From Shimia ponticola (lineage in GTDB: Bacteria > Pseudomonadota > Alphaproteobacteria > Rhodobacterales > Rhodobacteraceae), in contig NZ_VCDK01000006.1 in assembly GCF_007995215.1 (NCBI RefSeq), forward strand, positions 1 through 64,000: 64,000 nucleotides of DNA. The letters are read 5' to 3'. Both the position numbers and the translations under genes were made by a program. Positions 9,130 to 23,139 of this stretch are shown here, in pieces (within the stretch, counting starts at the first letter, position 1; each line of letters opens with the position of its first letter). A model generated the notes under the pieces. It was not told where the DNA came from, did not search any database, and saw only the letters and a list, made by a program, of their open reading frames with translations.

Positions 9130-9155
9130 AGGCGGGCGTCACAGCCCGCCTTTTT
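9130..9155 (+). terminator. Hairpin with T-tract between choX and choW (attenuator or partial terminator)
   Basis: A perfect 8-bp stem (AGGCGGGC at 9130-9137, GCCCGCCT at 9144-9151) with a 6-nt loop and five T residues. In binding-protein transporter operons such a structure often gives partial termination or protects the binding-protein mRNA. Confidence 0.8.
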
Positions 9156-9200
9156 CCATGCGCAGCGCAACGACCCGCACCGACAAAGGAGCCCCACATC

Positions 9201-10040
9201 GTGGAGTGGCTGACAGAGTACAAGATACCGGTTGGTGATTGGGCCGAAGCCGGGTTTGACTGGGTGCGCGACAACGCGGACCCGTTGCTGGACGCAATCT
9301 CTGATGGGATGGAGGCGATGATCGACGCCATCCTGTGGGTGCTGCAAACGCCAAACCCGCTGATCGTCGTTGCCGCCTTCGTCGCCCTGACATGGGTGCT
9401 TCAGCGGAACTGGAAGATCTGCGTTTTCGTGGCGCTGGGATTTCTGTTCATCCTGAACCAAGACTACTGGGAGGAGACGACAGAAAGCCTGACCCTGATC
9501 CTGTCAGCCTGTGTGGTTTGCATGGGGATTGGCGTGCCTATCGGTATCCTTGCCGCGCATCGACCACGGCTCTACGCGGCGATGCGGCCTGTGCTCGACC
9601 TCATGCAGACGCTGCCGACATTTGTTTATCTGATCCCGGCGATTGTGTTCTTTGGCATTGGAATGGTGCCCGGCCTGATTGCGACCGTGATCTTCGTGCT
9701 GCCCGCGCCGATCCGGTTGACCTATCTAGGCGTGTCATCCACACCGCAGTCGTTGATCGAAGCCGCGCGCGCCTTTGGCGCCACCAACTGGCAGACGCTC
9801 TATAAGGTCGAGTTGCGCTATGCGTTTCCTCAGATCATGGCGGGGCTGAACCAGACTATCATGCTGTCGCTGTCGATGGTGGTGATTGCAGCGCTGGTCG
9901 GGGCAGATGGGCTTGGCGTCCCGGTGGTGCGGGCACTCAATCAGGTGAACACCTCGTTGGGCTTTGAATCCGGCATTGTCATCGTCGTTGTCGCAATCAT
10001 CCTTGACCGGATGCTGAACCTTGGGGCGCGCGACAAATGA
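9201..10040 (+). CDS. choW: Choline ABC transporter, permease
   Basis: ChoW (279 aa) is the membrane subunit of the choline importer, related to ProW/OpuAB. About six hydrophobic segments are visible (from PLIVVAAFVALTWVL to GIVIVVVAIILDRML). The EAARAFGATNWQTLYKVELRYAFP segment is the EAA loop that contacts the ATPase. An amphipathic N-terminal region of about 45 residues precedes the first membrane segment, as in ProW-type permeases. The start is a GTG at 9201 with AAAGGAG upstream. Its stop overlaps the choV start (ATGA). Confidence 0.94.
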   Translation: MEWLTEYKIPVGDWAEAGFDWVRDNADPLLDAISDGMEAMIDAILWVLQTPNPLIVVAAFVALTWVLQRNWKICVFVALGFLFILNQDYWEETTESLTLILSACVVCMGIGVPIGILAAHRPRLYAAMRPVLDLMQTLPTFVYLIPAIVFFGIGMVPGLIATVIFVLPAPIRLTYLGVSSTPQSLIEAARAFGATNWQTLYKVELRYAFPQIMAGLNQTIMLSLSMVVIAALVGADGLGVPVVRALNQVNTSLGFESGIVIVVVAIILDRMLNLGARDK

Positions 10041-11056
10041 CGGCGGTCAGTATCGATAACGTGTCGATCGTATTTGGTGCAAACCCCGCCAAAGCGCTGC
10101 CGCTGATGGATGAGGGGCAGGACCGCGCCGAGATTCAGGCGGCCACCGACCAAGTGCTCGGCGTCCATAACTGTTCGATTGATGTGGATGAAGGCGAGAT
10201 CCTTGTGCTCATGGGCCTTTCCGGATCGGGGAAATCGACACTGTTGCGGGCCGTGAATGGTCTGAACTCGACTGTCCGGGGCAATGTGACGGTGCGCAGC
10301 GGCGATTGGTCCTGCGATGTGACGAAGGCCTCGAAACAGGATCTGCGCCGCGTGCGCCGTGAATGCGTGGCGATGGTGTTTCAGCAATTCGGCCTGCTGC
10401 CTTGGCGCAGTGTGCGCGAAAATGTTGGGCTGGGGTTGGAGCTTGCCGGGCAAAGCCGCAAGGACCGCAACGCCAAGATAGAAGAGCAACTGTCGCTGGT
10501 CGGTTTGTCCGACTGGGCCGACCGCAAGGTGGGTGAGTTGTCGGGTGGCATGCAGCAGCGTGTTGGGCTGGCCCGCGCCTTTGCAACTGATGCGCCGATC
10601 CTTCTGATGGATGAACCGTTTTCTGCGCTTGATCCACTGATCCGGAATCGGTTGCAGGATGAGTTGCTTGAACTGCAGGCACGCTTGAAGCGGACGATCA
10701 TCTTTGTCAGTCACGATCTGGATGAGGCATTCAAAATCGGCAACCGCATCGCCATCATGGAGGGCGGGCGGATTGTCCAGTGTGGAACGCCCAAAGAAAT
10801 CTTCTCGGCTCCTGCCAATGACTACGTTGCTGATTTTGTCGCCAACATGAACCCGCTTGGGGTTTTAACAGCCGCCGACGTGATGGAGCCGGGTACGGCC
10901 AGCGGCCCGACAGTGCCCGCAAGCGCACCTGTTGAGGATGTGATCGGATTATTAGGCGCAGATGACGACCTGTGTGGCGTGATTGATGATGGTAAAGTGG
11001 TGGGGCAGGTCACGCGCGCTGGTTTGTTGCGCAAATTGCTCGACCCGCGCGGTTAA
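10037..11056 (+). CDS. choV: Choline ABC transporter, ATP-binding protein
   Basis: ChoV (339 aa) powers choline uptake. Walker A is GLSGSGKST (about residues 60-68), the Q-loop is VFQQFG, the signature is LSGGMQQRVGLARAF, Walker B is ILLMDEPFSALD and the H-loop is IIFVSHDLDEA. After about residue 260 there is a short regulatory extension of ProV type, with one CBS-like segment (VEDVIGLLGADDDLCGVIDDG). It overlaps choW by 4 nt and ends 23 bp before a convergent regulator gene. Together with BetAB the operon forms an uptake-to-betaine pathway. Confidence 0.94.
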   Translation: MTAVSIDNVSIVFGANPAKALPLMDEGQDRAEIQAATDQVLGVHNCSIDVDEGEILVLMGLSGSGKSTLLRAVNGLNSTVRGNVTVRSGDWSCDVTKASKQDLRRVRRECVAMVFQQFGLLPWRSVRENVGLGLELAGQSRKDRNAKIEEQLSLVGLSDWADRKVGELSGGMQQRVGLARAFATDAPILLMDEPFSALDPLIRNRLQDELLELQARLKRTIIFVSHDLDEAFKIGNRIAIMEGGRIVQCGTPKEIFSAPANDYVADFVANMNPLGVLTAADVMEPGTASGPTVPASAPVEDVIGLLGADDDLCGVIDDGKVVGQVTRAGLLRKLLDPRG

Positions 11057-11079
11057 TCCGATCTTTTCGGCAAGAGCAT

Positions 11080-11751
11080 TTATCGATCTTCGGCTGCCAT
11101 AAACGCGCTGACGCTGCGACTTGGGTCGTCTTCGAAGCGGTCTTCCGTCACCTCCAGCGCGCTGATCCTGTCCTGCCGGAACGTACGGAAGTCCTGACGC
11201 AGCTCGCACCAGCCGGAAAACATCCAGCCATCTGCCATGGTCCAAACCAGCAGGGGACGCACGCGGCGTTCGGCGGCGATGCCCCGTGCGTTGGTATAGC
11301 CAAACTGTAGAACACGGCGGTCGCGGATCGCCTGCCGGACCAGCGCAAGGTTATCGGCGTCGTCCCGCACGCGGTGAATATTGAAGAATGGCGCATCCGC
11401 CAGACGCCGTTCCTCTGGGTCGGGCAGCGCCGCTTGCAGTTTGGCCCGCACCTCCCGCGCCGCGCTGGCCAAGGCCGGGTCGCCGGTCCGTTCCACGAAA
11501 GACAGCCCAATCGCCAGTGCATCCAACTGATCGTTGGTGAAGGTCGTGTTGGGCATGTCGAAGCCGGGGCGAAGCATGTACCCAATCCCGGCTTCTCCGT
11601 CGATCGGCAGGCCTGAAGCCTGCAGATGCGCGATGTCGCGGTAGATCGTGCTGATGCTGACCTCAAACGCATCGGCCAGATCGGACGCGCGGGATATGTC
11701 GCGCGTCCGCAATTCATTGACCAATCGAAAGAGCCGTTCAGCACGTCGCAT
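11080..11751 (-). CDS. HTH/WYL-domain transcriptional regulator (YafY type)
   Basis: A 223-aa regulator. Residues 1-60 form a DeoR-like winged helix-turn-helix (MRRAERLFRLVNELR; SDLADAFEVSISTIYRDIAHLQ). A linker precedes a WYL domain (about 125-210), which contains LQFGYTNARG, a VRPLLVWTMADGWMFSGWC core and RTFRQDRISAL. WYL domains bind nucleic acid or small ligands, and proteins of this build are usually repressors of a neighbouring gene. The RidA-like gene starts upstream on the same strand and may be co-transcribed. No target is evident. Confidence 0.85.
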   Translation of the reverse strand: MRRAERLFRLVNELRTRDISRASDLADAFEVSISTIYRDIAHLQASGLPIDGEAGIGYMLRPGFDMPNTTFTNDQLDALAIGLSFVERTGDPALASAAREVRAKLQAALPDPEERRLADAPFFNIHRVRDDADNLALVRQAIRDRRVLQFGYTNARGIAAERRVRPLLVWTMADGWMFSGWCELRQDFRTFRQDRISALEVTEDRFEDDPSRSVSAFMAAEDR

Positions 11752-11771
11752 GATCTACCTCTAACACGGCG

Positions 11772-12167
11772 TTACGCGGCTGCCACGGCTTCGATCTCGA
11801 ACATCAGGTCCGGCAGGGCAAAGCGGTTGACGCCCAAGAGGGTCATTGGCGGGGCGACCTGATGCGGCCCGAACCGCATCCCCATCAGATCGAAATTGGC
11901 CAGCGCCGCATCGACATCGGTCGCGTAGACCCTCAGGTTGATGACGTTGCTCAGATCCATATCCGCACCTGCCAGCACAGCTTCGAGATTGTCCAAAGCC
12001 AATGCAATCTGAGCGCGCATGTCACCGGCATGCTGCGGGGCGCCGTTTTCATCGACCGAGGTCTGACCGGCGCAGATGACCTGCCGGCTGACATCTGAAA
12101 TGACCTCGGCCTGATTGTAGCCGACGTTCAGCGACCAAGGCCAAGGGTTCACGGGAGAGCGTTGCAT
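11772..12167 (-). CDS. RidA (YjgF/UK114) family protein
   Basis: A 131-aa member of the RidA superfamily, trimeric proteins of which the best known hydrolyse reactive enamine/imine intermediates of amino-acid metabolism. VICAGQTSVDENGAPQHAGD, ALDNLEAVLAGADMDLSNVINLRVYATD and the C-terminal MFEIEAVAA follow the family pattern. The canonical catalytic Arg is in the NLRVYATD segment. The ATG at 12167 has AAAGGA upstream; a longer frame to 12272 is rejected. It may belong to a RidA-like subgroup with different activity. It lies 20 nt upstream of the WYL regulator. Confidence 0.85.
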   Translation of the reverse strand: MQRSPVNPWPWSLNVGYNQAEVISDVSRQVICAGQTSVDENGAPQHAGDMRAQIALALDNLEAVLAGADMDLSNVINLRVYATDVDAALANFDLMGMRFGPHQVAPPMTLLGVNRFALPDLMFEIEAVAAA

Positions 12168-12322
12168 GTGATCTATCCTTTCATGTTGCTGATCCCCATT
12201 CACCACACCCCTCCTGTCACCGTGGTGATAGGAGAGTGAGAAGAGATGCGATTTTTCTGGACCGCGCTGCATCGCCCGTTCAGGGTCGATGAGTTGTGCG
12301 CTGACAGGAAAGAAAGGCTGAT

Positions 12323-13069
12323 GTGACGGAAAACGACCCTTACGCCCACTGCCCGGAACTGCGCGGACTCATCAAACCGCCTGAGCAATCGTTCTTTCGC
12401 GATTTCACGGCAGAACGGCTGTTTCGCGATTTTCCGCAGATGGAAGAACACAGGAGCTGGCCATATCCCGACCCGGTGCGAGAGGCGCTGCGCCGCGACG
12501 CCTTGGCCGAGCATGACGGCGACCTTTGGGTCTTTGCCTACGGGTCATTGATGTGGGACCCGGCGTTCCACTTTGCCGAAGTCCGCCATGCCATGGTCAA
12601 GGGGTTCCAGCGCCGCATGATTCTGCAGGATTGGCGCGGCGCGCGCGGCACGCGGCAGGCACCGGGTTTGATGGCCTCACTGGATATCGGGCATCGGTGC
12701 GAAGGATTGGCCTTCAGGATTGCGCAGGACCGCGTCGAGGCTGAGACCGAGAACCTGTTTCGTCGCGAAATGATTGCGCCGGGCTATCATGCGGTCTTCG
12801 TGGATGCTCAGATCAATCCAGAAACGGTGCCTGCCCTGACCTTTGTGGCAGATCATTCGGTTGATGAAATCATGCCGGACTTGTCGAGGGAGCAACAGAT
12901 TGAATGGATCGCGCAAGGGCAGGGGTTTCTGGGCACCAGCCGGGATTACCTCGCCAATATCGTATCGCAATTCGCAGCGCTGGGGATCGAGGATGCTGAA
13001 TGTGCCGCGTTGCTGCGCGACGTTGACGCTCGGATCGCTGGTCATGCTGCAAGAGGCCACGGACCATGA
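12323..13069 (+). CDS. ChaC-type gamma-glutamylcyclotransferase
   Basis: A 248-aa ChaC-family enzyme. Members of this family split glutathione (or gamma-glutamyl peptides) into 5-oxoproline and Cys-Gly. The hallmark VFAYGSLMWDP (YGSLMW at residues 73-78) is the substrate-binding loop, and the GFQRRMILQDWRGARGTRQAPGL region and the Glu-rich helix EAETENLFRREM are typical, the latter likely containing the catalytic Glu. The start is a GTG at 12323 after AAAGGC. Its stop overlaps the start of an M19 dipeptidase by 4 nt (ATGA), which fits a two-step glutathione breakdown route. Confidence 0.88.
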   Translation: MTENDPYAHCPELRGLIKPPEQSFFRDFTAERLFRDFPQMEEHRSWPYPDPVREALRRDALAEHDGDLWVFAYGSLMWDPAFHFAEVRHAMVKGFQRRMILQDWRGARGTRQAPGLMASLDIGHRCEGLAFRIAQDRVEAETENLFRREMIAPGYHAVFVDAQINPETVPALTFVADHSVDEIMPDLSREQQIEWIAQGQGFLGTSRDYLANIVSQFAALGIEDAECAALLRDVDARIAGHAARGHGP

Positions 13070-14139
13070 CCATTCCCTTCTTTGACGGCCACAACGATTT
13101 CCTTTTGCGTCTGATGAAATCACCAGCCGCGCGTGAGGATACCTGGCTAACAAGGGGAGAGAGCGGACATCTTGATTTGCTCCGCATGAAAGAGGCGGGC
13201 TTTGCGGGAGGGCTGTTTGCCATTTTTGTGCCGCCGATCTCTGATGGACCACCACCGGATTTTGCAGCGCTAATGGTCAACCCGCCTTATGACATGCCAT
13301 TGCCGCCGCTGATGGACCACGCCACCGCGCAGCCCACCGCGCTGACCATGGCGGGGCTCTTGCATTGGATGGAGCGTGCGGCCCCGGATGATTTTTGGGT
13401 GTGCCGAACCGCCGACGATATTCGCAGCGCGATGGCACAAGATTTGATCGCAGGTGTGATGCACATGGAGGGGGCTGAGGCCATCGGTCCGGACCTCGAT
13501 GCGCTATACCTGTTTTACGAAATGGGGCTTCGATCGCTTGGCCCTGTCTGGAGCCGTCCGACGATCTTTGGCCATGGCGTGCCAATGTCGTTCCCGGGGA
13601 CGCCCGATATCGGTCCGGGGCTGACCGAAGCAGGCAAGGACCTTGTCCGGCTATGCGCTGAGCTTGGTATCCTGATTGATCTGTCTCACCTCAACGAGGC
13701 AGGGTTCAATGATGTTGCGGCGGTCACGGACGCGCCTTTGGTTGCCACGCATTCAAACGCGCACGCGCTTTGTACCTCGCCGCGAAATCTGACGGATCGG
13801 CAACTCAACATGATCCGCGAACGTGAGGGCATGGTGGGGCTGAACTTTGCCACCTTTTATCTCAACTCAGATGGCCGGTCTGATCCGGGCTTGGGATGGG
13901 AGGTCATGCTGCGGCAGTTGGATTACCTGATCCACCAGCTTGGAGAGGACCATGTGGGCTTGGGGTCAGATTTTGATGGGTGCATCCTACCGGACGTGAT
14001 TGGCGATGTGACAGGAGTGCAGGGCCTGTTCGATGCGATAGCTCAGCATGGCTATGACGATGCGCTGATAGCAAAATTGGCTTGTGACAATTGGCTGGCC
14101 TGCCTTGATCGGGTGCAGGGAACCGGCGGCACTTTTTGA
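13066..14139 (+). CDS. Membrane-dipeptidase family (M19) dipeptidase
   Basis: A 357-aa zinc dipeptidase of peptidase family M19. The ligands of the binuclear zinc site are visible: HND (H9 and D11), the bridging Glu in MHMEGAEAIG, and the His residues of LIDLSHLNEAGF and ATHSNAHAL. GLGSDFDG is the conserved late motif. Family members cleave a range of dipeptides, including Cys-Gly. Translational coupling to chaC suggests that the substrate here is the Cys-Gly released from glutathione. No signal peptide is seen, so a cytoplasmic location is likely. It ends 461 bp before rpoB. Confidence 0.9.
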   Translation: MTIPFFDGHNDFLLRLMKSPAAREDTWLTRGESGHLDLLRMKEAGFAGGLFAIFVPPISDGPPPDFAALMVNPPYDMPLPPLMDHATAQPTALTMAGLLHWMERAAPDDFWVCRTADDIRSAMAQDLIAGVMHMEGAEAIGPDLDALYLFYEMGLRSLGPVWSRPTIFGHGVPMSFPGTPDIGPGLTEAGKDLVRLCAELGILIDLSHLNEAGFNDVAAVTDAPLVATHSNAHALCTSPRNLTDRQLNMIREREGMVGLNFATFYLNSDGRSDPGLGWEVMLRQLDYLIHQLGEDHVGLGSDFDGCILPDVIGDVTGVQGLFDAIAQHGYDDALIAKLACDNWLACLDRVQGTGGTF

Positions 14140-14600
14140 CGGCCTGCAAGCGCATTATAGCAACCCAAACGGCTCCGAAGCCCCGCCGCCACGGGCTCCC
14201 GTGACGAGTGAGACCGTCAAAATACTCGACAGAATTGCCGAGTTGTGGCAATTTCTGGAAACAACCTTGGAACGGAATCCGCCGTCAGGGGTTGCGATTT
14301 AACGGTTCTCCAACTATCTCGCAGGTTCCGGCGGGTTCGAGCGATTCGAACCCGCTGTTTTGCGTCTTTTAGGTTAAGGAGCCGAACTCACCTACATTTC
14401 CCCCTAAGACGCCCTCTCAAAGCAAGCAGCCTTCTAGGTCCAAAATGTGGATTTCGCAGGCTTTTTCCTTGGAAAGGACGTGGTCGGGCGCATGGCATTG
14501 GGCCGCTATGCAAGTATAGACCCTTCTTTTTCGGTCTTTGATGGTTGGCAGCCGGTGCCCCGACGGCGTGTCGACAGGCAAAGATGGAGTGCGACTACGC
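14140..14600. other. 461-bp untranslated region upstream of rpoB
   Basis: No gene is supported here. It holds a strong inverted repeat (14331-14355) and probably the promoter and leader of rpoBC. A TATAGA sequence at 14515-14520 could be a -10 element but lacks a good -35. Since rplL ends in a terminator 12.6 kb upstream, rpoBC must have its own promoter in this interval or read through from the dipeptidase gene. Confidence 0.6.
14331..14364 (+). terminator. Hairpin upstream of rpoB, possible terminator of chaC-dipeptidase unit or leader element
   Basis: A perfect 10-bp stem (GCGGGTTCGA at 14331-14340 with TCGAACCCGC at 14346-14355) has a 5-nt loop. The following sequence is only moderately T-rich (TGTTTTGCG), so termination may be weak. 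The stem resembles a tRNA T-arm, but no tRNA can be folded around it. Confidence 0.5.
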
Positions 14601-17600
14601 ATGGCACAATCGTTCCTCGGACAAAAACGACTGCGCAAATATTACGGCAAGATCCGCGAAGTGCTGGAGATGCCGAACCTCATTGAGGTGCAAAAATCTT
14701 CTTACGACCTGTTCCTGCGCTCGGGCGAGGCTGATCAGCCCACCGATGGCGAAGGCATCATGGGCGTGTTCCAGTCGGTCTTTCCGATCAAGGACTTCAA
14801 CGAAACCGCCGTTCTGGAATTCGTGAAGTACGAGCTGGAAAAACCAAAATACGATGTCGAAGAGTGTATGCAGCGCGACATGACCTATTCAGCGCCGCTG
14901 AAGGTCACTCTTCGCCTGATCGTCTTTGATGTGGACGAAGACACCGGTGCGAAATCGGTCAAGGACATCAAAGAGCAGGACGTCTTCATGGGCGACATGC
15001 CTTTGATGACCCCGAACGGGACGTTCATCGTGAACGGCACCGAGCGTGTGATCGTGTCCCAGATGCACCGCTCGCCGGGCGTGTTCTTTGATCACGACAA
15101 GGGCAAGACGCACAGCTCGGGCAAGCTGCTCTTTGCCTGCCGCATCATCCCATATCGCGGCTCGTGGCTCGACTTTGAATTCGACGCAAAGGACATTGTC
15201 TTTGCGCGTATCGACCGCCGCCGCAAACTGCCTGTGACAACCCTGCTTTATGCTCTGGGTCTGGATCAGGAAGCGATCATGGACGCGTATTACGATACCG
15301 TCGACTACACCTACGAAAAGGGTCAGGGCTGGGTCACCAAGTTCTTCCCGGAACGTGTCCGTGGGACCCGTCCGACCTATGACCTCGTGGATGCCAAGTC
15401 CGGTGAAGTGATCTTTGAAGCGGGCAAGAAGGTCACGCCACGCGCGGTCAAAAAGATCATCGACGAAGGTGAAATCACCGAACTGATGGTTCCGTTCGAG
15501 AACATCGTCGGCAAGTTCGCAGCCAAGGACATCATCAACGAAGAAAACGGCGCGATCTACGTCGAAGCCGGTGATGAGCTGACTTGGGAAGTGGACGCGA
15601 AAACCGGTGAGGTCATCGGCGGCACGGTGAAAGAGCTGATCGACGCGGGTATCACGACGATCCCAGTGCTCGACATCGACAACGTCACGGTTGGTGCCTA
15701 CATGCGCAACACGCTGGCGCAGGACAAAAACATGTCCCGCGACACCGCGCTGATGGATATCTACCGCGTGATGCGTCCGGGTGAGCCGCCAACCGTCGAA
15801 GCGGCGTCGACACTGTTCGACAGCCTGTTCTTCGACAGCGAGCGCTACGACCTGTCGGCTGTTGGCCGCGTGAAGATGAACATGCGTCTGGCGCTGGATG
15901 CCGAAGACACCGTGCGCACCCTGCGCAAGGAAGACATCGTATCCTGCATCAAGGCCCTCGTGGACCTGCGCGACGGTCGCGGCGACATCGACGACATCGA
16001 CCACCTCGGCAACCGCCGTGTCCGGTCTGTCGGCGAACTGATGGAAAACCAGTACCGCGTTGGCCTGCTCCGCATGGAGCGCGCGATCAAGGAGCGTATG
16101 TCGTCCGTCGAAATCGACACCGTCATGCCTCAGGACCTGATCAACGCGAAACCAGCAGCGGCTGCCGTTCGTGAATTCTTCGGCTCGTCGCAGCTGTCGC
16201 AGTTCATGGACCAAACCAACCCGCTCTCCGAGGTTACCCACAAACGCCGCCTCTCGGCGCTTGGCCCCGGTGGTCTGACCCGCGAACGTGCAGGCTTTGA
16301 GGTGCGCGACGTTCACGCCACGCACTATGGCCGGATGTGCCCGATTGAAACGCCGGAAGGCCCGAACATCGGTCTGATCAACTCGCTGGCGACCTTTGCT
16401 CGTGTGAACAAGTACGGCTTTATCGAAACACCGTATCGCCGTGTCGAAGGCGGGCAGGTGACCGATGAGGTCAAGTACATGTCCGCAACCGAGGAAATGC
16501 GCCACATCGTGGCTCAGGCGAACGCCAACCTCGATGAGAACGGCAAGTTCGTAAACGAACTGGTCTCGACCCGTCAGAACGGTGAATACACGCTGGCCCA
16601 GTCCGAGGCCGTTGACCTGATCGACGTGTCGCCGAAACAGTTGGTTTCGGTCGCAGCATCGCTGATCCCGTTCCTTGAAAACGACGACGCCAACCGCGCT
16701 CTGATGGGCTCGAACATGCAACGTCAGGCGGTTCCGCTTCTGCGTGCCGAGGCACCGCTGGTCGGTACCGGCATTGAAGAAGTTGTGGCCCGCGACTCCG
16801 GCGCGGCGATCATGGCGAAACGCGCAGGCATTATCGACCAGGTCGACGCCCAGCGTATCGTTGTGCGCGCCACGGCTGATCTGGAACCAGGCGATCCGGG
16901 CGTGGACATCTACCGTCTGCGTAAATTCCAGCGTTCGAACCAGAACACCTGCATCAACCAGCGTCCGCTGGTGAAGGTGGGTGACACGGTCGGCAAAGGT
17001 GAAGTTCTGGCCGATGGTCCGTCCACCGATATCGGTGAACTGGCGCTGGGCAAGAACGTGGTCGTCGCCTTCATGCCGTGGAATGGCTACAACTACGAAG
17101 ACTCCATCCTGATCTCGGAACGCATCACGCGTGATGACGTCTTTACCTCGGTCCATATCGAGGAATTCGAAGTCGCCGCACGTGACACGAAGCTGGGGCC
17201 AGAGGAAATCACCCGCGACATCCCGAACGTCGGTGAAGAAGCGCTGCGCAACCTCGATGAGGCTGGCATCGTTTACATCGGCGCCGAGGTTGGTCCTGCG
17301 GACATCCTCGTTGGTAAGATCACACCAAAGGGCGAAAGCCCGATGACGCCAGAAGAGAAACTTCTGCGCGCGATCTTTGGTGAGAAAGCCTCCGACGTCC
17401 GCGACACATCCCTGCGTCTGCCTCCGGGTGACTTCGGGACGGTTGTTGAGGTCCGCGTCTTCAACCGCCACGGCGTGGAAAAAGACGAACGTGCCCTGCA
17501 GATTGAACGGGAAGAGGTCGAACGCCTTGCCCGTGACCGTGACGACGAACTCGCGATCCTTGATCGCAACATCTACGCGCGTCTGCGGTCGATGATCGAA

Positions 17601-18740
17601 GGCAAGACCGTCGCCAAAGGTCCAAAGGGCATCAAGTCGGGTGACACGATCTCGGCGGACATGCTTGAGGCTCTGCCACGCAGCCATTGGTGGCAGCTGG
17701 CGCTGAAGGAAGAAGCCGACGCGCAAATCGTAGAAGCTCTGAACGAGCAGTACGAGGCGCAGAAGCGCGCGCTGGACGCACGTTTCGAAGACAAGGTCGA
17801 GAAAGTCCGCCGCGGCGACGACCTGCCACCGGGCGTGATGAAGATGGTCAAAGTCTTCATCGCCGTGAAGCGCAAGCTGCAGCCGGGCGATAAGATGGCC
17901 GGTCGCCACGGGAACAAAGGGGTTATCTCCAAAGTCGTTCCCATGGAAGACATGCCATTCCTGCAAGACGGCACGCCGGTTGACTTCGTTCTGAACCCGC
18001 TGGGCGTTCCATCGCGGATGAATGTTGGTCAGATCCTTGAAACCCACATGGGTTGGGCATCGCGCGGTCTGGGTATCCAGATCGACGAAGCTCTGCAGGA
18101 ATACCGCCGTTCTGGCGACCTGACACCTGTTCGTGATGCGATGAAAATCGCCTATGGCGACGATGTCTATGACGAAGGCATCGCTGGCATGGACGAAGAT
18201 CGCCTGATCGAGGCGGCTGGCAACGTCACAAACGGTGTCCCAATCGCAACGCCAGTCTTTGACGGTGCGAAAGAGGCCGACGTGAACAGCCAGCTGGTCA
18301 AGGCGGGCTTCAGCGAGTCGGGTCAGTCGATCCTGTTCGACGGCCGCACGGGCGAGCAATTCGCGCGTCCTGTGACCGTGGGGATCAAGTACCTGCTGAA
18401 ACTGCACCACCTTGTGGACGACAAAATCCACGCGCGTTCGACTGGGCCATACAGCCTCGTCACCCAGCAGCCGCTGGGCGGTAAGGCGCAGTTCGGTGGT
18501 CAGCGCTTCGGTGAGATGGAGGTCTGGGCTCTGGAAGCTTACGGCGCCGCCTACACCCTGCAGGAAATGCTGACCGTGAAGTCGGATGACGTCGCAGGCC
18601 GGACCAAGGTCTATGAAAGCATCGTGAAAGGTGAGGACAACTTCGAGGCCGGCGTCCCGGAATCGTTCAACGTTCTCGTCAAAGAGGTCCGGGGTCTGGG
18701 CCTGAACATGGAACTGCTGGACGCGGAGGAGGATGAGTAA
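14601..18740 (+). CDS. rpoB: DNA-directed RNA polymerase subunit beta
   Basis: RpoB (1379 aa) forms one pincer of RNA polymerase and part of the catalytic centre. The start at 14601 gives the canonical [18 protein letters not shown]; an in-frame extension to 14538 is rejected. The rifampicin-binding cluster ([20 protein letters not shown], then [10 protein letters not shown]) has the wild-type residues. The downstream [25 protein letters not shown] and the C-terminal [21 protein letters not shown] blocks, which contact beta-prime, are intact. Length is standard for alphaproteobacteria. rpoC follows after 53 nt. Confidence 0.99.
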   Translation: MAQSFLGQKRLRKYYGKIREVLEMPNLIEVQKSSYDLFLRSGEADQPTDGEGIMGVFQSVFPIKDFNETAVLEFVKYELEKPKYDVEECMQRDMTYSAPLKVTLRLIVFDVDEDTGAKSVKDIKEQDVFMGDMPLMTPNGTFIVNGTERVIVSQMHRSPGVFFDHDKGKTHSSGKLLFACRIIPYRGSWLDFEFDAKDIVFARIDRRRKLPVTTLLYALGLDQEAIMDAYYDTVDYTYEKGQGWVTKFFPERVRGTRPTYDLVDAKSGEVIFEAGKKVTPRAVKKIIDEGEITELMVPFENIVGKFAAKDIINEENGAIYVEAGDELTWEVDAKTGEVIGGTVKELIDAGITTIPVLDIDNVTVGAYMRNTLAQDKNMSRDTALMDIYRVMRPGEPPTVEAASTLFDSLFFDSERYDLSAVGRVKMNMRLALDAEDTVRTLRKEDIVSCIKALVDLRDGRGDIDDIDHLGNRRVRSVGELMENQYRVGLLRMERAIKERMSSVEIDTVMPQDLINAKPAAAAVREFFGSSQLSQFMDQTNPLSEVTHKRRLSALGPGGLTRERAGFEVRDVHATHYGRMCPIETPEGPNIGLINSLATFARVNKYGFIETPYRRVEGGQVTDEVKYMSATEEMRHIVAQANANLDENGKFVNELVSTRQNGEYTLAQSEAVDLIDVSPKQLVSVAASLIPFLENDDANRALMGSNMQRQAVPLLRAEAPLVGTGIEEVVARDSGAAIMAKRAGIIDQVDAQRIVVRATADLEPGDPGVDIYRLRKFQRSNQNTCINQRPLVKVGDTVGKGEVLADGPSTDIGELALGKNVVVAFMPWNGYNYEDSILISERITRDDVFTSVHIEEFEVAARDTKLGPEEITRDIPNVGEEALRNLDEAGIVYIGAEVGPADILVGKITPKGESPMTPEEKLLRAIFGEKASDVRDTSLRLPPGDFGTVVEVRVFNRHGVEKDERALQIEREEVERLARDRDDELAILDRNIYARLRSMIEGKTVAKGPKGIKSGDTISADMLEALPRSHWWQLALKEEADAQIVEALNEQYEAQKRALDARFEDKVEKVRRGDDLPPGVMKMVKVFIAVKRKLQPGDKMAGRHGNKGVISKVVPMEDMPFLQDGTPVDFVLNPLGVPSRMNVGQILETHMGWASRGLGIQIDEALQEYRRSGDLTPVRDAMKIAYGDDVYDEGIAGMDEDRLIEAAGNVTNGVPIATPVFDGAKEADVNSQLVKAGFSESGQSILFDGRTGEQFARPVTVGIKYLLKLHHLVDDKIHARSTGPYSLVTQQPLGGKAQFGGQRFGEMEVWALEAYGAAYTLQEMLTVKSDDVAGRTKVYESIVKGEDNFEAGVPESFNVLVKEVRGLGLNMELLDAEEDE

Positions 18741-18793
18741 GCGCCTCGCGCTTGCTCCTTTCCCTTCAACGTCCATGCCAATGAGGTAACCTA

Positions 18794-23041
<4,248 letters not shown>

Positions 23042-23065
23042 GCGATTACTGCACAAGCATTCAAA

Positions 23066-23096
23066 GGGGCCGTCCATTTGGGCGGCCCTTTTTCTT
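23066..23096 (+). terminator. Rho-independent terminator of rpoBC
   Basis: GGGCCGTCC pairs with GGCGGCCC around a short ATTTG loop (one bulged T), followed by TTTTTCTTT. It lies 25 nt after the rpoC stop. Confidence 0.88.
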
Positions 23097-23139
23097 TGCG
23101 GGCAAAGACTCTTGCCATGCGTGCCCTAAGTCAGCGGTC

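Noticed and set aside
14331-14355. tRNA-like T-arm sequence upstream of rpoB
   Set aside because: The GGGTTCGA...TCGAACCC stem looks like a T-arm, but the loop is wrong and no acceptor, D or anticodon arms can be built around it.
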